A stretch of DNA of 64,000 bases from Thermococcus camini. GTDB lineage: Archaea > Methanobacteriota_B > Thermococci > Thermococcales > Thermococcaceae. Below the pieces are notes generated by a model. The model was given only the letters and a program-made list of their open reading frames with translations. It ran no database searches and was not told the origin of the DNA. Where the stretch lies: NCBI RefSeq assembly GCF_904067545.1, contig NZ_LR881183.1, positions 686,277 to 750,276 of the forward strand, given 5' to 3'. Position 1 is the stretch's first letter; each line of letters starts with the position of its first letter. The position numbers and the translations under genes are program-made. Of this stretch, positions 19,272-27,979 are shown piece by piece.

Positions 19272-19654
19272 GGTACGAGAGAAACTTCACCGACAAGGGG
19301 CTTGCGAAGCTCGGCGACTCGCTGGTGAACTTCGTCTTCTCGCTCGCTTTGAGCGAGTATCTGGACAGACCCACCGGTGAGAGGGTTCCGAACGCGTCGC
19401 TCACGATAGCCCTCGAGCTGGCCGGGCTGAGGCACGTGGTTCCGCCGAGGACCGACAAGCATGGTAAGGGCGACATAGCCGAGGCAATCTTCGCCTACGC
19501 GTGGCTCGAGGGCAAGATAACTGTGGAGGAAGCTGTCGAGATTTTGAGGGAGAACTTCACCGAGGACGTTACGCACTTCTCAAGAAGAAAGGAATCGATA
19601 GGGAGGGCCTTCGCGGAGGTTTTCAAGGTGATAGGGGAGAGGTTGGGGTTATAA
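19268..19654 (+). CDS. Stand-alone RNase III-like catalytic domain protein
   Basis: At 128 residues it is the size of a mini-RNase III, with no dsRNA-binding domain. Two family motifs are visible: [12 protein letters not shown], matching the signature helix LEFLGDxxL with its catalytic Asp, and [16 protein letters not shown], matching the second Asp/Glu pair. The first catalytic Glu of the signature (LEFLGD) is replaced (LAKLGD), so activity may be altered. RNase III is uncommon in archaea. Start TTG 19268 lies in a TTGA overlap with the upstream gene; the ribosome site is GGGGTGAGAG. Confidence 0.75.
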   Translation: MRYERNFTDKGLAKLGDSLVNFVFSLALSEYLDRPTGERVPNASLTIALELAGLRHVVPPRTDKHGKGDIAEAIFAYAWLEGKITVEEAVEILRENFTEDVTHFSRRKESIGRAFAEVFKVIGERLGL

Positions 19655-20455
19655 GCTCGTCAGAAGCTCTATCAATCCCTGCTTCGTCGGGACCTTCATG
19701 AACTTCTCGGGGTCCTTCACCTTCAGGAGCAGGGGGACGTCGCCAAACAGCTTGAGAACCTTTCCAAAGGGTATGCTTCCCTCGCCGGGGAGAAGGTGAA
19801 GGTCGCCGACACCGTAGGCGAGGGCATCCTCGGGCTCAACCTGCGGGAAGAGCTTTCCGAAGTTGTCGTGTATCATGAGGATTACGGTTTTGTCTGTTCC
19901 CAGCTTTACGTCCTCGAGCAGCTTGTCCGCGTCACCCTGGGCGCTGAGAAAGGCGTGGGCGACGTCGAGGGCGAAGCCGACGTTCTTCCTGTCCACGTTC
20001 TCGACAACGTAGAGCGTGTCCTTGACGCTGAACGTGTTCTCGAGGGCTATCTTTATCCCGAACGGGCCCACCATGTCCGCAAGCTGCTGGAGGGCCTCTA
20101 TTTCGAGGTCGAGTCTTCCGGTCCTTCCGCTCTGCATGACGATAACCTTGGCGCCCAGCTTTATCGCGACGTCCGCTATAGCCCTTGCAACGCGGAAGTG
20201 ACGGGTGTAGTAGATGTGGTCGCGCAGATTAACGGAGGTGGGCATCCTGACGATGTAGTCGATTCCGACGCCCCTCAGGGTCGTCTCGATGTTTTTGAGC
20301 TTTTTCTCAACAACGACGCCGTTCTTTATGAGGCCGAGCGTGTGTGGGAATATCGAGACGAAGTCGTAGTTCTTTATCTTGACGTCCGCGAGCACCGACG
20401 CGAGGGTCTTGTCCTTCGTGACGAAATGCGGATAGACCGTAATTCCTATCTCCAT
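19649..20455 (-). CDS. TIM-barrel sugar-phosphate isomerase/AP endonuclease IV-like protein
   Basis: The 268-residue AP_endonuc_2/xylose isomerase-like barrel has likely metal ligands at strand ends: IALENT (Glu), ALDVAHA (Asp and His), MIHDN (His) and LPGEGSIPF (Glu). Such proteins are either sugar isomerases/epimerases or, with more ligands, DNA repair endonucleases. The ligand set here is closer to the isomerase type. Substrate unknown. It converges on the RNase III-like gene with a 6-bp overlap and is divergent from sppA. Confidence 0.78.
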   Translation of the reverse strand: MEIGITVYPHFVTKDKTLASVLADVKIKNYDFVSIFPHTLGLIKNGVVVEKKLKNIETTLRGVGIDYIVRMPTSVNLRDHIYYTRHFRVARAIADVAIKLGAKVIVMQSGRTGRLDLEIEALQQLADMVGPFGIKIALENTFSVKDTLYVVENVDRKNVGFALDVAHAFLSAQGDADKLLEDVKLGTDKTVILMIHDNFGKLFPQVEPEDALAYGVGDLHLLPGEGSIPFGKVLKLFGDVPLLLKVKDPEKFMKVPTKQGLIELLTSL

Positions 20456-20549
20456 GCTACCACCTACAAGAGAGTGTGCCGCTGGATATAAAAGCTTACC
20501 GAGGGACAGGGTTTAAAAGTTCCAGGCGGAACATCTTCCGGGTGAGTGG

Positions 20550-21554
20550 ATGAGGGAAAACATCTGGAAGTACATATCCGCAGTTCTCATACTCCTGCTC
20601 GCCGCCTCAAGCGTGGCGGTGGTGCTGCTCTACATGCAGAACTCGGAGCTGAAATCTTACACCCCTTCGAACGTCTCCCCGGTAGTTGTGGAGACCTCAC
20701 TGAACGCGACGTGCAACGAAACGGCTTACAGGCTCCAGATAGAGGAGCTCCAGAGGCAGCTGGACTTCATGCGGGCCCAGCTCAGGGAGAGGAACATGCC
20801 CGAAGACAACACGACGATAGCCGTCGTCCCGATATTCGGCCTGATTGATGAGTACACCGCCCTCAGAATCGTACCCCTTCTAAGGGACATTGCCCGGAAC
20901 GACTCAATCGGAGGCGTTGTTCTCTGGATAGAGAGTCCGGGTGGATACGTGGGGCCTGTGAGGGACATCTACGCCACGGTTCGGAAGCTCAACCTCATTA
21001 AACCCGTGGTCGCCTACACCGGTGGCATGGCGGCATCGGGTGGGTACTACATCGCCGCAGGCGCCGAGAAGATAATAGCGGATCCCCTCGCGGAGGTGGG
21101 CAGTATCGGCGTCATCTACGTCCACTACAACCTCCAGAAGAACTACGAGATGAACGGCATCAAGGTCGATGTCTTCAAGACCGGGCCCTATAAGGACACC
21201 GGCGCGGAGTGGCGCGACCTGAGCGAGGAGGAGCGCGAGATGATAGCGGAGAGCATTGACACATATTTCCAGGCATTCCTCCAGGCGGTGAGTAGCGGGA
21301 GGAACATGCCGCTCAACGAGACCAGGAAGTATGCAACCGGCCAGACCTGGTTCGCCATGAACGTGACCGGCTCCCTCGTGGACGAAACCGGCGACATCGA
21401 CCGTGCCCTGAGCATCCTCTCAGAGGAGCTAAACGTCACCAACCCGCGCGTGGTCATATACAGCGGGGACTCTCCTTCGGATTTTGGTATCTTCGGAAGC
21501 ACGGCCCTCCTGCTTGATCCGCGCTACGTGAGCGCTTACCTGAAGACAGGCTGA
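20550..21554 (+). CDS. sppA: Signal peptide peptidase SppA (S49 family)
   Basis: The 334-residue membrane-anchored protease has an N-terminal span at about 8-28 and its catalytic domain outside. It cleaves leftover signal peptides using a Ser/Lys dyad: S163 in GGMAASGGYY and K215 in KTGPYKDTG, the same spacing as the characterised T. kodakarensis enzyme. WIESPGG is the oxyanion strand. A coiled segment (LQIEELQRQLDFMRAQL) links the anchor to the catalytic part. The single-domain length is typical of archaeal SppA. It is followed closely by two further genes on the same strand. Confidence 0.95.
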   Translation: MRENIWKYISAVLILLLAASSVAVVLLYMQNSELKSYTPSNVSPVVVETSLNATCNETAYRLQIEELQRQLDFMRAQLRERNMPEDNTTIAVVPIFGLIDEYTALRIVPLLRDIARNDSIGGVVLWIESPGGYVGPVRDIYATVRKLNLIKPVVAYTGGMAASGGYYIAAGAEKIIADPLAEVGSIGVIYVHYNLQKNYEMNGIKVDVFKTGPYKDTGAEWRDLSEEEREMIAESIDTYFQAFLQAVSSGRNMPLNETRKYATGQTWFAMNVTGSLVDETGDIDRALSILSEELNVTNPRVVIYSGDSPSDFGIFGSTALLLDPRYVSAYLKTG

Positions 21555-21564
21555 GGTGATTGGA

Positions 21565-22041
21565 ATGCTCTGTGAGGAGAAGCTCGAGGTATTTGAAAAC
21601 GGATTCCGGGATGAGAAGTTCAACCTCGAGGTGGAGTTCTACGGAAGGGACGCCAGAAAGCTTCTCCTTGCAGTGATAAGGGAGCTTTACCTCCCCGATT
21701 ATGGGGAGGACTACGTCTATCCCTTCGAGTGTGCCAAGGAGTTCTGGGGCATCCACATGGAACCCTCCGAGATAGTTACCGGGGAGTTCCGGCCGAGCCC
21801 CATCAAGTTCCTCAACCGCAGCGTTCTCAATCGCCTCGAAAAGGCTCTCGAGGAGATCGATGCGCCAGGGGAGGTTAAAGGTGCCATAGACTTCGAAAAG
21901 GCCGAGGTTCACAGGCTCAGGAAAGGTTTATTAGCCCTGGGGAAGAACTTTATACTCGGCGAGGGATACATAATCGTCTTCAACAAGCCCGCTGCGAGGG
22001 AGCTCATACTGAAATATCTGGGGATGCTGGATGGAGCTTGA
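21565..22041 (+). CDS. Conserved hypothetical protein
   Basis: The 158-residue soluble alpha/beta protein has a Phe/Tyr-rich middle (LYLPDYGEDYVYPFECAKEFWG) and an extended C-terminal helix. I do not recognise a family or catalytic motif. The start ATG 21565 is set by GAGGTGAT 4 nt upstream; the sppA stop is 10 bp before. Its end overlaps the AI-2E-type gene by 11 bp, so all three genes are probably one transcript. Confidence 0.7.
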   Translation: MLCEEKLEVFENGFRDEKFNLEVEFYGRDARKLLLAVIRELYLPDYGEDYVYPFECAKEFWGIHMEPSEIVTGEFRPSPIKFLNRSVLNRLEKALEEIDAPGEVKGAIDFEKAEVHRLRKGLLALGKNFILGEGYIIVFNKPAARELILKYLGMLDGA

Positions 22042-23026
22042 AGCCGCAGTCTGGATCGCGATATCACTCGTAGTTCTCTACCTCGTCTGGGAGACGGTTA
22101 GCCCTATCCTTTCTCCCCTCATACTCGCGATAACCCTGGCTTACATCCTCTATCCTTTCCACGAGCGCCTCTCCAGGAAAACCGGAAAGCGTGTTTCGGC
22201 CTTCATCATGACAGGTATCCTCACGATCCTGACGTTTCTCTTCATGATCGGCTTTGCCCTCTGGATAAACGACGTCAAGCAGTCCCTGGCGTACTACATG
22301 GATGCCTTTTTCAGGTGGCTGCTTGGCTTCCACCTTCCCCCCGCAATCTACGAGCTCATCCAGCGCCTCGCGGAGGATATTCCCACGCGCTTTGAGGAGT
22401 ACGTTCTCGGCTACACCTACTCCCTTCCCAAGCTCTCCCTTCAGGCCATCGTGATGGTCTTCGCGTTCTACGGGATCCTCGTGAACACCGAGACAATACG
22501 GGAGGAAGTTCATGCTCTCCTTCCGCAGGACAACAGGGAACTGGCCCTTAAACTCCTGAACAGTGCTGGAAGGACCCTTCACAGCCTTCTCCGCGGATGG
22601 CTCGCCCTGAGCATACTCAAGGGCGCGGCCATAGCGGTAGGCTTCTATCTTTTCGCTATAGCCGACGCCGGCGGGGCGATAGCGGCCGGTATCTTCACGA
22701 TAATCTTTGAGCTCCTCCCCGTCCTCGGGGGATGGATAGTCTGGCTGGCCGGGGCGGCCTATCTCTTCGGCATCGGAGGGACTGCCGCGGCGGTCGTCTT
22801 TGCACTCTACGGTGCGGTTTTCGTATCCCCGATGCCGGACTACATCCTCAGGTCCCGCCTGGGCGAGAGGGAGACAGGGGTAAACGCGCTGATAAGCCTT
22901 GTTGGAATCTTCGGGGGTTACATAGCCTTCGGCTTCGTCGGCCTGATAATCGGCCCCGTTGCCCTGTCACTCCTCGGAACCCTGGTTGAGGAATGGAAGA
23001 AGACGAAAGAAGCGGCTATGGCCTAA
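22031..23026 (+). CDS. AI-2E/PerM family membrane protein
   Basis: The 331-residue protein has about eight membrane spans and the AI-2E transporter (UPF0118) layout: two N-terminal spans, a soluble amphipathic insert at about 85-155, then a C-terminal bundle with the family's ELLPVLGG motif and a GFVGLIIGPV end. Family members are exporters or Na+(Li+)/H+ antiporters in bacteria; the archaeal substrate is unknown. It overlaps the upstream gene and converges on folP with an 11-bp overlap. Confidence 0.88.
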   Translation: MELEAAVWIAISLVVLYLVWETVSPILSPLILAITLAYILYPFHERLSRKTGKRVSAFIMTGILTILTFLFMIGFALWINDVKQSLAYYMDAFFRWLLGFHLPPAIYELIQRLAEDIPTRFEEYVLGYTYSLPKLSLQAIVMVFAFYGILVNTETIREEVHALLPQDNRELALKLLNSAGRTLHSLLRGWLALSILKGAAIAVGFYLFAIADAGGAIAAGIFTIIFELLPVLGGWIVWLAGAAYLFGIGGTAAAVVFALYGAVFVSPMPDYILRSRLGERETGVNALISLVGIFGGYIAFGFVGLIIGPVALSLLGTLVEEWKKTKEAAMA

Positions 23027-23834
23027 ACTTCCTCATGAACGCCGCCATCTTAACGGCATCGAGTGTTTCCCTGACGTCGTGTGTCCGGATTATGTTGGCT
23101 CCGTTGAAGACGGCCACCGCCGTGGCGGCAAGGCTCCCCGGGAGCCTCTCCGTGGGGTCTTTTCTACTGGTTATCGCCCCTATGAACGACTTCCTGGAGA
23201 CTCCTATGAGGATGGGCCGTCCGAAGATTTTGAGCATGTTGAGGTTCGCCAGAACATTTGAGTCCCACTCGTACCAGGGCGGCCATTCCGGACGGAGGAA
23301 GCCTATCGCCGGGTCTGTGGCTATCTCCTCGATACCGTGTCTCTCGGCTATGACGAGGCTCTCCTGCAGGAGGTCCACCACTGTGTGAATCGGGTCGCTG
23401 AGGTTCCTAACCTCCCCGTGGGCGCAGACTATCACGGGAGCGGTATATTCAGCCGCGACCTGCGCCATCCTGGGGTCGCCCTTCAGACCTGTGACGTCGT
23501 TTATAATGTCTGCCCCTGCCTTCAAGGCCTCCTCCGCGACCCTGGCACTCGTCGTGTCTATGCTTATCGGCACGTCCACGTGGTCGCGGATGGTTTTAAT
23601 CGCCCATACTGCCCGCCTTATCTCCTCCTCGACTGGAATCTGGGTCTCTAGGTAGGGGGCCGTCGATTTGGCGCCGATGTCTATGAAAGATGCTCCTTCC
23701 TCAACCATCTTTACGGCGGTCTCGATGAGTTTCTCCTCGCCGTCCCTGACGCTCCCCTTGTAGAAGCTCTCAGGCGAAACGTTGATGACGCCCATTATCC
23801 TCGGCTCACCTAGGTCAACTCCCGCGAACTTCAT
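23016..23834 (-). CDS. folP: Dihydropteroate synthase-like enzyme for modified folate
   Basis: The 272-residue TIM barrel has the pterin-binding signatures GVINVSPESFYKG, SFIDIGAKST and GVSRKSFIGA. It joins a pterin diphosphate to an arylamine. In archaea that make methanopterin-like cofactors, the arylamine is probably beta-ribofuranosylaminobenzene phosphate rather than p-aminobenzoate. That fits here, since the RFAP synthase gene lies divergently about 390 bp away. It overlaps the upstream small membrane gene by 20 bp, so the two are co-transcribed. Confidence 0.93.
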   Translation of the reverse strand: MKFAGVDLGEPRIMGVINVSPESFYKGSVRDGEEKLIETAVKMVEEGASFIDIGAKSTAPYLETQIPVEEEIRRAVWAIKTIRDHVDVPISIDTTSARVAEEALKAGADIINDVTGLKGDPRMAQVAAEYTAPVIVCAHGEVRNLSDPIHTVVDLLQESLVIAERHGIEEIATDPAIGFLRPEWPPWYEWDSNVLANLNMLKIFGRPILIGVSRKSFIGAITSRKDPTERLPGSLAATAVAVFNGANIIRTHDVRETLDAVKMAAFMRKFRP

Positions 23835-24132
23835 GGTTCACACCAAGCTCGAGCTTAATGGCCATGAATAAAAAGGTTAGCGTGGCTATGAGGGTGGGCA
23901 GAAACGGGTCGACATTCGGGTCGTTGGAATGCACAGCGACCGCGAGGAGGCCGTTGACCGCGCTGAAGCCGGCCAGAACCGCCTCGTCGGTTACCTTCGC
24001 CTTGAGCCTGTCGAGGACGTGGAAGAGATACAACTCGGTCACGAGGGGCGCTATAGTTAGTATCCCAATCAGTCCAGTGAATATCGTGAGGATGTACAGG
24101 GCAATCCCAATTGCGTCATCGCCTTCCCCCAT
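23815..24132 (-). CDS. Small membrane protein of unknown function
   Basis: The 105-residue protein has three or so hydrophobic segments (IALYILTIFTGLIGILTIA, VLAGFSAVNGLLAVAV and a C-terminal span). Start chosen at ATG 24132, preceded by GGTGATAAT; a frame to 24180 lacks a ribosome site. It is the first gene of the transcript leading into folP. Its role, perhaps linked to pterin or another membrane function, cannot be told from the sequence. Confidence 0.7.
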   Translation of the reverse strand: MGEGDDAIGIALYILTIFTGLIGILTIAPLVTELYLFHVLDRLKAKVTDEAVLAGFSAVNGLLAVAVHSNDPNVDPFLPTLIATLTFLFMAIKLELGVNHEVRGS

Positions 24133-24221
24133 ATTATCACCGTGGGGTGTAATATTGGAGATACTTAAAAGTTTTGCCAACCGTTAAAAATCGATAACCC
24201 CAACTCTCCCCGGTGACGTTC

Positions 24222-25190
24222 ATGCTAATCCGCACTCCGAGGAGGCTTCATCTGGGTCTCATCGATCCATCGGCCACCTTTGGGAGACGCTTTGGAAGCC
24301 TTGGCGTTGCCCTTGAAGGTGGCTATGAGGTCAGAATCGTCGAGGGCGAGGCCATGGAAGTGATTGCAGATGGGGAAGACAGAAAAACCATCGAGTTCGC
24401 CATAAAGAGGATGAACTCCGCCTACGAAACCGGAGTCAACTACATCGTCGAGGTCAGGAAGGCCATCCCCCGGCACGTTGGTCTCGGCTCCACGACTCAG
24501 CTCAGCCTGGCGGTCGCGATGGGAATAGCCCGGCTTAACAACCTGAACGTCTCTGTTGAAGAGCTGGCCAAGGTTCTTGGAAGGGGAAGGAACGGTGGTG
24601 CCGGAATCTACTCCTTCGCATACGGCGGATTCGTCATAGACGGCGGCGTTAAAAACGGCATCCCACCACTGATATTCCGCGAGGACTTCCCGGAGGGGTG
24701 GGCTTTTCTGCTGGTTATTCCCGAGCTCAAGCCCGGCCTCGACGAGGAGGAGGAAAAGCCCGTTATGGCTGGTGTCGTTGGAAGGGCCGACGTCGCCATG
24801 GAGATAAGCCACAGAATACTGCTCGGCCTTCTTCCTGCCTTGAAGGAGCAGGACGTGAGAACCTTCGGTGAGCACCTCTCCGCGATACAGAGGCTCGTGG
24901 GAAAGCACTTTGAGCCGTACCAGGGTGGGGAGTTCAGGGGGGACGTTAAACTAATACTCGACTTCCTGGCGGAGAAAACCTACGGTTGTGGCCAGAGCAG
25001 CTGGGGGCCGACCGTTTACGGGCTGATCAGAAGGGAGGAGTTTGGGGGACTCAGAGCAGAGGCACATGACTTCCTGCGTGAGCACGGGATAAGGGCGAAG
25101 GTTGAGCTCGGCCTTCCGAACAATACCGGGGCGGAGATAATTGGGGAGAGCGCGTTCCTGGAGAGGCTGATAAAATCTGTGGGTGGTTAG
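24222..25190 (+). CDS. Beta-ribofuranosylaminobenzene 5'-phosphate synthase
   Basis: First committed enzyme of the arylamine branch of methanopterin-type cofactors: it condenses p-hydroxy- or p-aminobenzoate with PRPP, releasing CO2. It has 322 residues of the GHMP-kinase-like fold, with the glycine-rich loop RHVGLGSTTQLSLAV and an Arg-rich start (RTPRRLHLGLIDPS). The C-terminal segment CGQSSWGPTVYG is typical of the family. Start ATG 24222 follows GGTGA. With folP nearby it implies a tetrahydromethanopterin-like C1 carrier in a non-methanogen. Confidence 0.92.
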   Translation: MLIRTPRRLHLGLIDPSATFGRRFGSLGVALEGGYEVRIVEGEAMEVIADGEDRKTIEFAIKRMNSAYETGVNYIVEVRKAIPRHVGLGSTTQLSLAVAMGIARLNNLNVSVEELAKVLGRGRNGGAGIYSFAYGGFVIDGGVKNGIPPLIFREDFPEGWAFLLVIPELKPGLDEEEEKPVMAGVVGRADVAMEISHRILLGLLPALKEQDVRTFGEHLSAIQRLVGKHFEPYQGGEFRGDVKLILDFLAEKTYGCGQSSWGPTVYGLIRREEFGGLRAEAHDFLREHGIRAKVELGLPNNTGAEIIGESAFLERLIKSVGG

Positions 25191-25191
25191 C

Positions 25192-25983
25192 TTGACGCTC
25201 GATAGGTTCATCAAGGTAAGATACCGGGCCGACGAGGAAAAAGTGAGGATCCTCATGGAGATTTTAAGCGAGCTCGGCATCGACTGCGCCAGAACCATCG
25301 AGGAGAGGGTTGACCTCCAGTTCGATGCCCTCAAAAACCTCCATGCGAACCTTGGGGACGATGAGCTCTTCATCAAGCTGGTCATAGCGAATTCCATTGT
25401 GAGCTATCAGCTGACGGCGAAGGGCGAAAGGTGGTGGTGGGAGTTCTCCGAGCACTTTTCCGAGAACCCACCAGCAGGAAGCATAGCCGAAGCCTATGCC
25501 GATTTTCTGCCGAATTCGAGGACCAACAGAAGGCTGGTCGCCGGGAAGGTGAGGAGGCTGGAGAGGCTCGAACCTTTTCTCGATTCGCTCTCCCTACGTG
25601 ACCTGAGGGACTACTACTTCAACGGCATGGAATGCCTTCGTGACGAGCTTTCAAAGGGCCTCGGCTCAAAGAGAAGCGCCAAGACGATAGTCTTCGCGGT
25701 TAAGATGTTTGGCTACGCGGGCAGGATAGCCTTTGGGAAGTTCGTGCCGTATCCAATGGCCATCGAGATACCAGATGACGTGAGGATAAACGCCTATACA
25801 AAGAGATTCACGAACGAGCCGCCGGTGAGCTTCTGGAACAAGATTGCGGAAGAGACGGGTATCCCACCACTGCACATAGACTCTATACTCTGGCCTGTCC
25901 TAGGGGGGAATAAGGAGGTCCTGAGAAGAGTGAGGGAGCACTGTCCAAAATGGGAGGACGTTTTGAAGCTGGCTTCCCTCTAA
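25192..25983 (+). CDS. 8-oxoguanine DNA glycosylase/AP lyase, AGOG type
   Basis: The 263-residue archaeal base-excision repair enzyme removes 8-oxoguanine and cleaves the AP site. It belongs to the AGOG branch of the helix-hairpin-helix superfamily. Likely catalytic parts are the lysine-bearing segment KRSAKTIVFAVKMFGYA (160-176) and the aspartate in EIPDDVRI (192-199), placed as in the Pyrobaculum and Thermococcus enzymes. Start is TTG 25192, 5 nt after GGGTGG and directly after the RFAP synthase stop, so the two genes are probably co-transcribed. Confidence 0.9.
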   Translation: MTLDRFIKVRYRADEEKVRILMEILSELGIDCARTIEERVDLQFDALKNLHANLGDDELFIKLVIANSIVSYQLTAKGERWWWEFSEHFSENPPAGSIAEAYADFLPNSRTNRRLVAGKVRRLERLEPFLDSLSLRDLRDYYFNGMECLRDELSKGLGSKRSAKTIVFAVKMFGYAGRIAFGKFVPYPMAIEIPDDVRINAYTKRFTNEPPVSFWNKIAEETGIPPLHIDSILWPVLGGNKEVLRRVREHCPKWEDVLKLASL

Positions 25984-26109
25984 GTTTCCCAATGATTCGC
26001 GGCTTCATTTAATCTTCACTCGGGCTATCCCCTGGAGAAAGAAGACCTCGTGTGCTTAATCTATCGGGACTCCGATTGGTGCTAGGATGGGATGCTTCAA
26101 CTCGATTGA

Positions 26110-26160
26110 CAAAATTTTTATACTTCTTGCGTTAATTTTAATCGGGAGTAGTTTACTCCA
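26110..26160 (+). promoter_or_regulatory. Promoter with palindromic candidate operator before the ABC-2 exporter
   Basis: A TATA box (TTTTATAC, 26116-26123) is followed about 22 nt later by a perfect palindrome GGAGTA-GTT-TACTCC at 26145-26159, right where transcription should start. A repressor bound there would block initiation. The start codon is 25 nt further on. The rest of the 200-bp gap (25984-26109) shows nothing I can name. Confidence 0.55.
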
Positions 26161-26183
26161 ATACTGCAATGGGGGGTACATCT

Positions 26184-27053
26184 ATGCTTTGGGGGTTTCA
26201 GCTTGAGTTTAAGCAGAGCCTTCGAACCAAGAAGCTCTGGGTTATCCTGGGTGTCATGATGCTTCTGTACATACCTGGGTTCTACTTCCAGAAGGCCTCT
26301 GGAACGGAAATAGAAACCGTTCAGCAGGCCGTTTCGGTTCTCATAGGCAACATCAACGGGCTGGGCGGCTTTTTCATCGCCATACTCGCCCTTCTGATGG
26401 GGGCCACCGCGATAAACAGCGAGATAGAGAAGGGAACGCTGCGCGTTGCCATGAGCAAGCCGATAAAGCGGCTGGGCTACATCGGCGGCAAGTTCCTTGC
26501 CCACACGGTGGTTGTGCTGATGGCGCTCCTTCTGACGACCCTCGTGGGAATAGTCGGCCTGGCGTGGCTGGGCGCCCCAATGGGGAGTCAGCTCGTCACC
26601 GACTCTCTCCTGCTTAACGGTCTGCTGCTCCTGGCAATGATCCAGCTTATAGCGCTGGGCTACATAATCTCCACCACCGTGAAGTCTTCCAGTACCGCAC
26701 TCGGTGTTGCCCTTGTGATAGTGTTCGTGGTCTTCATGATAATGCCCGCCATAGTTCAGTTTATGGCCGCCAAGGATACCATAATAAGCGACCACCCCGA
26801 CTGGGAGGCGTACCAGGAGAAAAGCAAGGAGTACAAGACCAGATATCTCTTCTACGTTCCAACTACCCAGATAGACGTCATAGTCAGCGATGCCACAAAG
26901 GTTACTGGAGACATAGAGAACCCGCAGGTAGAATACGTGGGAATAGGGGGTGCCATACTGAAGAACCCCGTTAACCTGGGCATACTCTTTGGACTCACCC
27001 TCGTCTACCTCGCCCTGGCCTTTTACCGCTTCCTCCGCATGGATCTGAGGTGA
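26184..27053 (+). CDS. ABC-2 type transporter permease
   Basis: The 289-residue membrane protein has six predicted spans. There is a long cytosolic N-terminus-to-span-1 section (FKQSLRTKKLWVILGV), the AINSEIEKGTLRVAMSKPI coupling region typical of NosY/ABC-2 permeases, and a large external loop before the last span. It is the membrane half of an exporter whose ATPase is the next gene. Start chosen at ATG 26184, 6 nt after GGGGGGT; ATG 26169 is the alternative. Substrate unknown; drug, lipid or peptide export are all possible. Confidence 0.9.
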   Translation: MLWGFQLEFKQSLRTKKLWVILGVMMLLYIPGFYFQKASGTEIETVQQAVSVLIGNINGLGGFFIAILALLMGATAINSEIEKGTLRVAMSKPIKRLGYIGGKFLAHTVVVLMALLLTTLVGIVGLAWLGAPMGSQLVTDSLLLNGLLLLAMIQLIALGYIISTTVKSSSTALGVALVIVFVVFMIMPAIVQFMAAKDTIISDHPDWEAYQEKSKEYKTRYLFYVPTTQIDVIVSDATKVTGDIENPQVEYVGIGGAILKNPVNLGILFGLTLVYLALAFYRFLRMDLR

Positions 27054-27058
27054 TGGCT

Positions 27059-27976
27059 ATGATACGAATCGAGAATCTGGTCAAGGTTTACGGAGACGTT
27101 CGTGCCCTTGACGGCCTGAGCCTTGAGGTCAGGCCCGGCCAGATATACGGCTTCCTAGGCCCCAACGGCGCCGGAAAGAGCACCACCATCCTCAGCACCC
27201 TCGGTCTGATCTTTCCTCAGGCTGGTAGGGTTCAGCTCTTCGACCTTGAGGTCTTCAGGGACGGGAAATTCGACGAGAACAACCTCGTTGAGGCCAAGAG
27301 GAGAATAGGCTACATGCCAGAGCATGCCACCCTGTGGGACTTCATGACCCCCATCCAGACCCTTGAGATAATCGCCGACGCCTTCGGAATCCCGAAGGCC
27401 GAACGGGAGAAGCAGGTCAGGGAGCTTCTTGAACTGGTCAACCTGTGGGAGGAACGGGACAGAAAGGTCGGCAAGTTCTCGAAGGGTATGCGCCAGCGTC
27501 TCCTGCTCGCCCAGGCGCTCATCAACGACCCCGAACTGCTCATCCTCGACGAGCCGATGACGGGCCTCGACCCGACTGGAATAGCGGAGTTCAAGGACAT
27601 CATCAGGGAGCAGAAAAAGGCCGGGAGGACGGTCTTCTTCTCAAGCCACATTCTGGCGCACGTTGAGGAGATATGCGACACCGTTGGCGTAATAGTCAAA
27701 GGCAAGCTCCGCGTTGAGGGCAACCTTGAGGGCATCAAGAAGGAATTCCTCAGGAAGGCTGGGTACACGATAGTTTTAGAGACAAACGTTCCAGTTGACT
27801 TTACTGGAGTCGGGTGGAAGGTCACGCCGCTGGGGGAGAAAAAGTACCGCATAGTTGCGCCGGACGACATCAGGGAGGAGGTTCACGATTTCGTTGCCAC
27901 ACAGGGGGCTAAGATTCTCACCATGCAGGTCAAAGAGCCGAGCCTTGAGGAGATATTCCTCAAGATGGTGGAGTGA
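27059..27976 (+). CDS. ABC transporter ATP-binding protein (ABC-2 exporter)
   Basis: The 305-residue ATPase is complete: Walker A GPNGAGKST, a Q-loop region, a short signature GMRQRLLLAQ (KFSKGMRQR instead of LSGGQ, common in this subfamily), Walker B LLILDEPMTGLDP and switch His in FSSHI. A C-terminal extension of about 90 residues is typical of exporter ATPases. Start ATG 27059 after GAGGTGAT, 5 bp after the permease stop, so the pair forms one operon controlled by the promoter at 26110-26160. Confidence 0.93.
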   Translation: MIRIENLVKVYGDVRALDGLSLEVRPGQIYGFLGPNGAGKSTTILSTLGLIFPQAGRVQLFDLEVFRDGKFDENNLVEAKRRIGYMPEHATLWDFMTPIQTLEIIADAFGIPKAEREKQVRELLELVNLWEERDRKVGKFSKGMRQRLLLAQALINDPELLILDEPMTGLDPTGIAEFKDIIREQKKAGRTVFFSSHILAHVEEICDTVGVIVKGKLRVEGNLEGIKKEFLRKAGYTIVLETNVPVDFTGVGWKVTPLGEKKYRIVAPDDIREEVHDFVATQGAKILTMQVKEPSLEEIFLKMVE

Positions 27977-27979
27977 GGG

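Noticed and set aside
24225-24908. A 227-codon minus-strand frame opposite the RFAP synthase gene
   Set aside because: Antisense of a recognised enzyme; no ribosome site and no family pattern.
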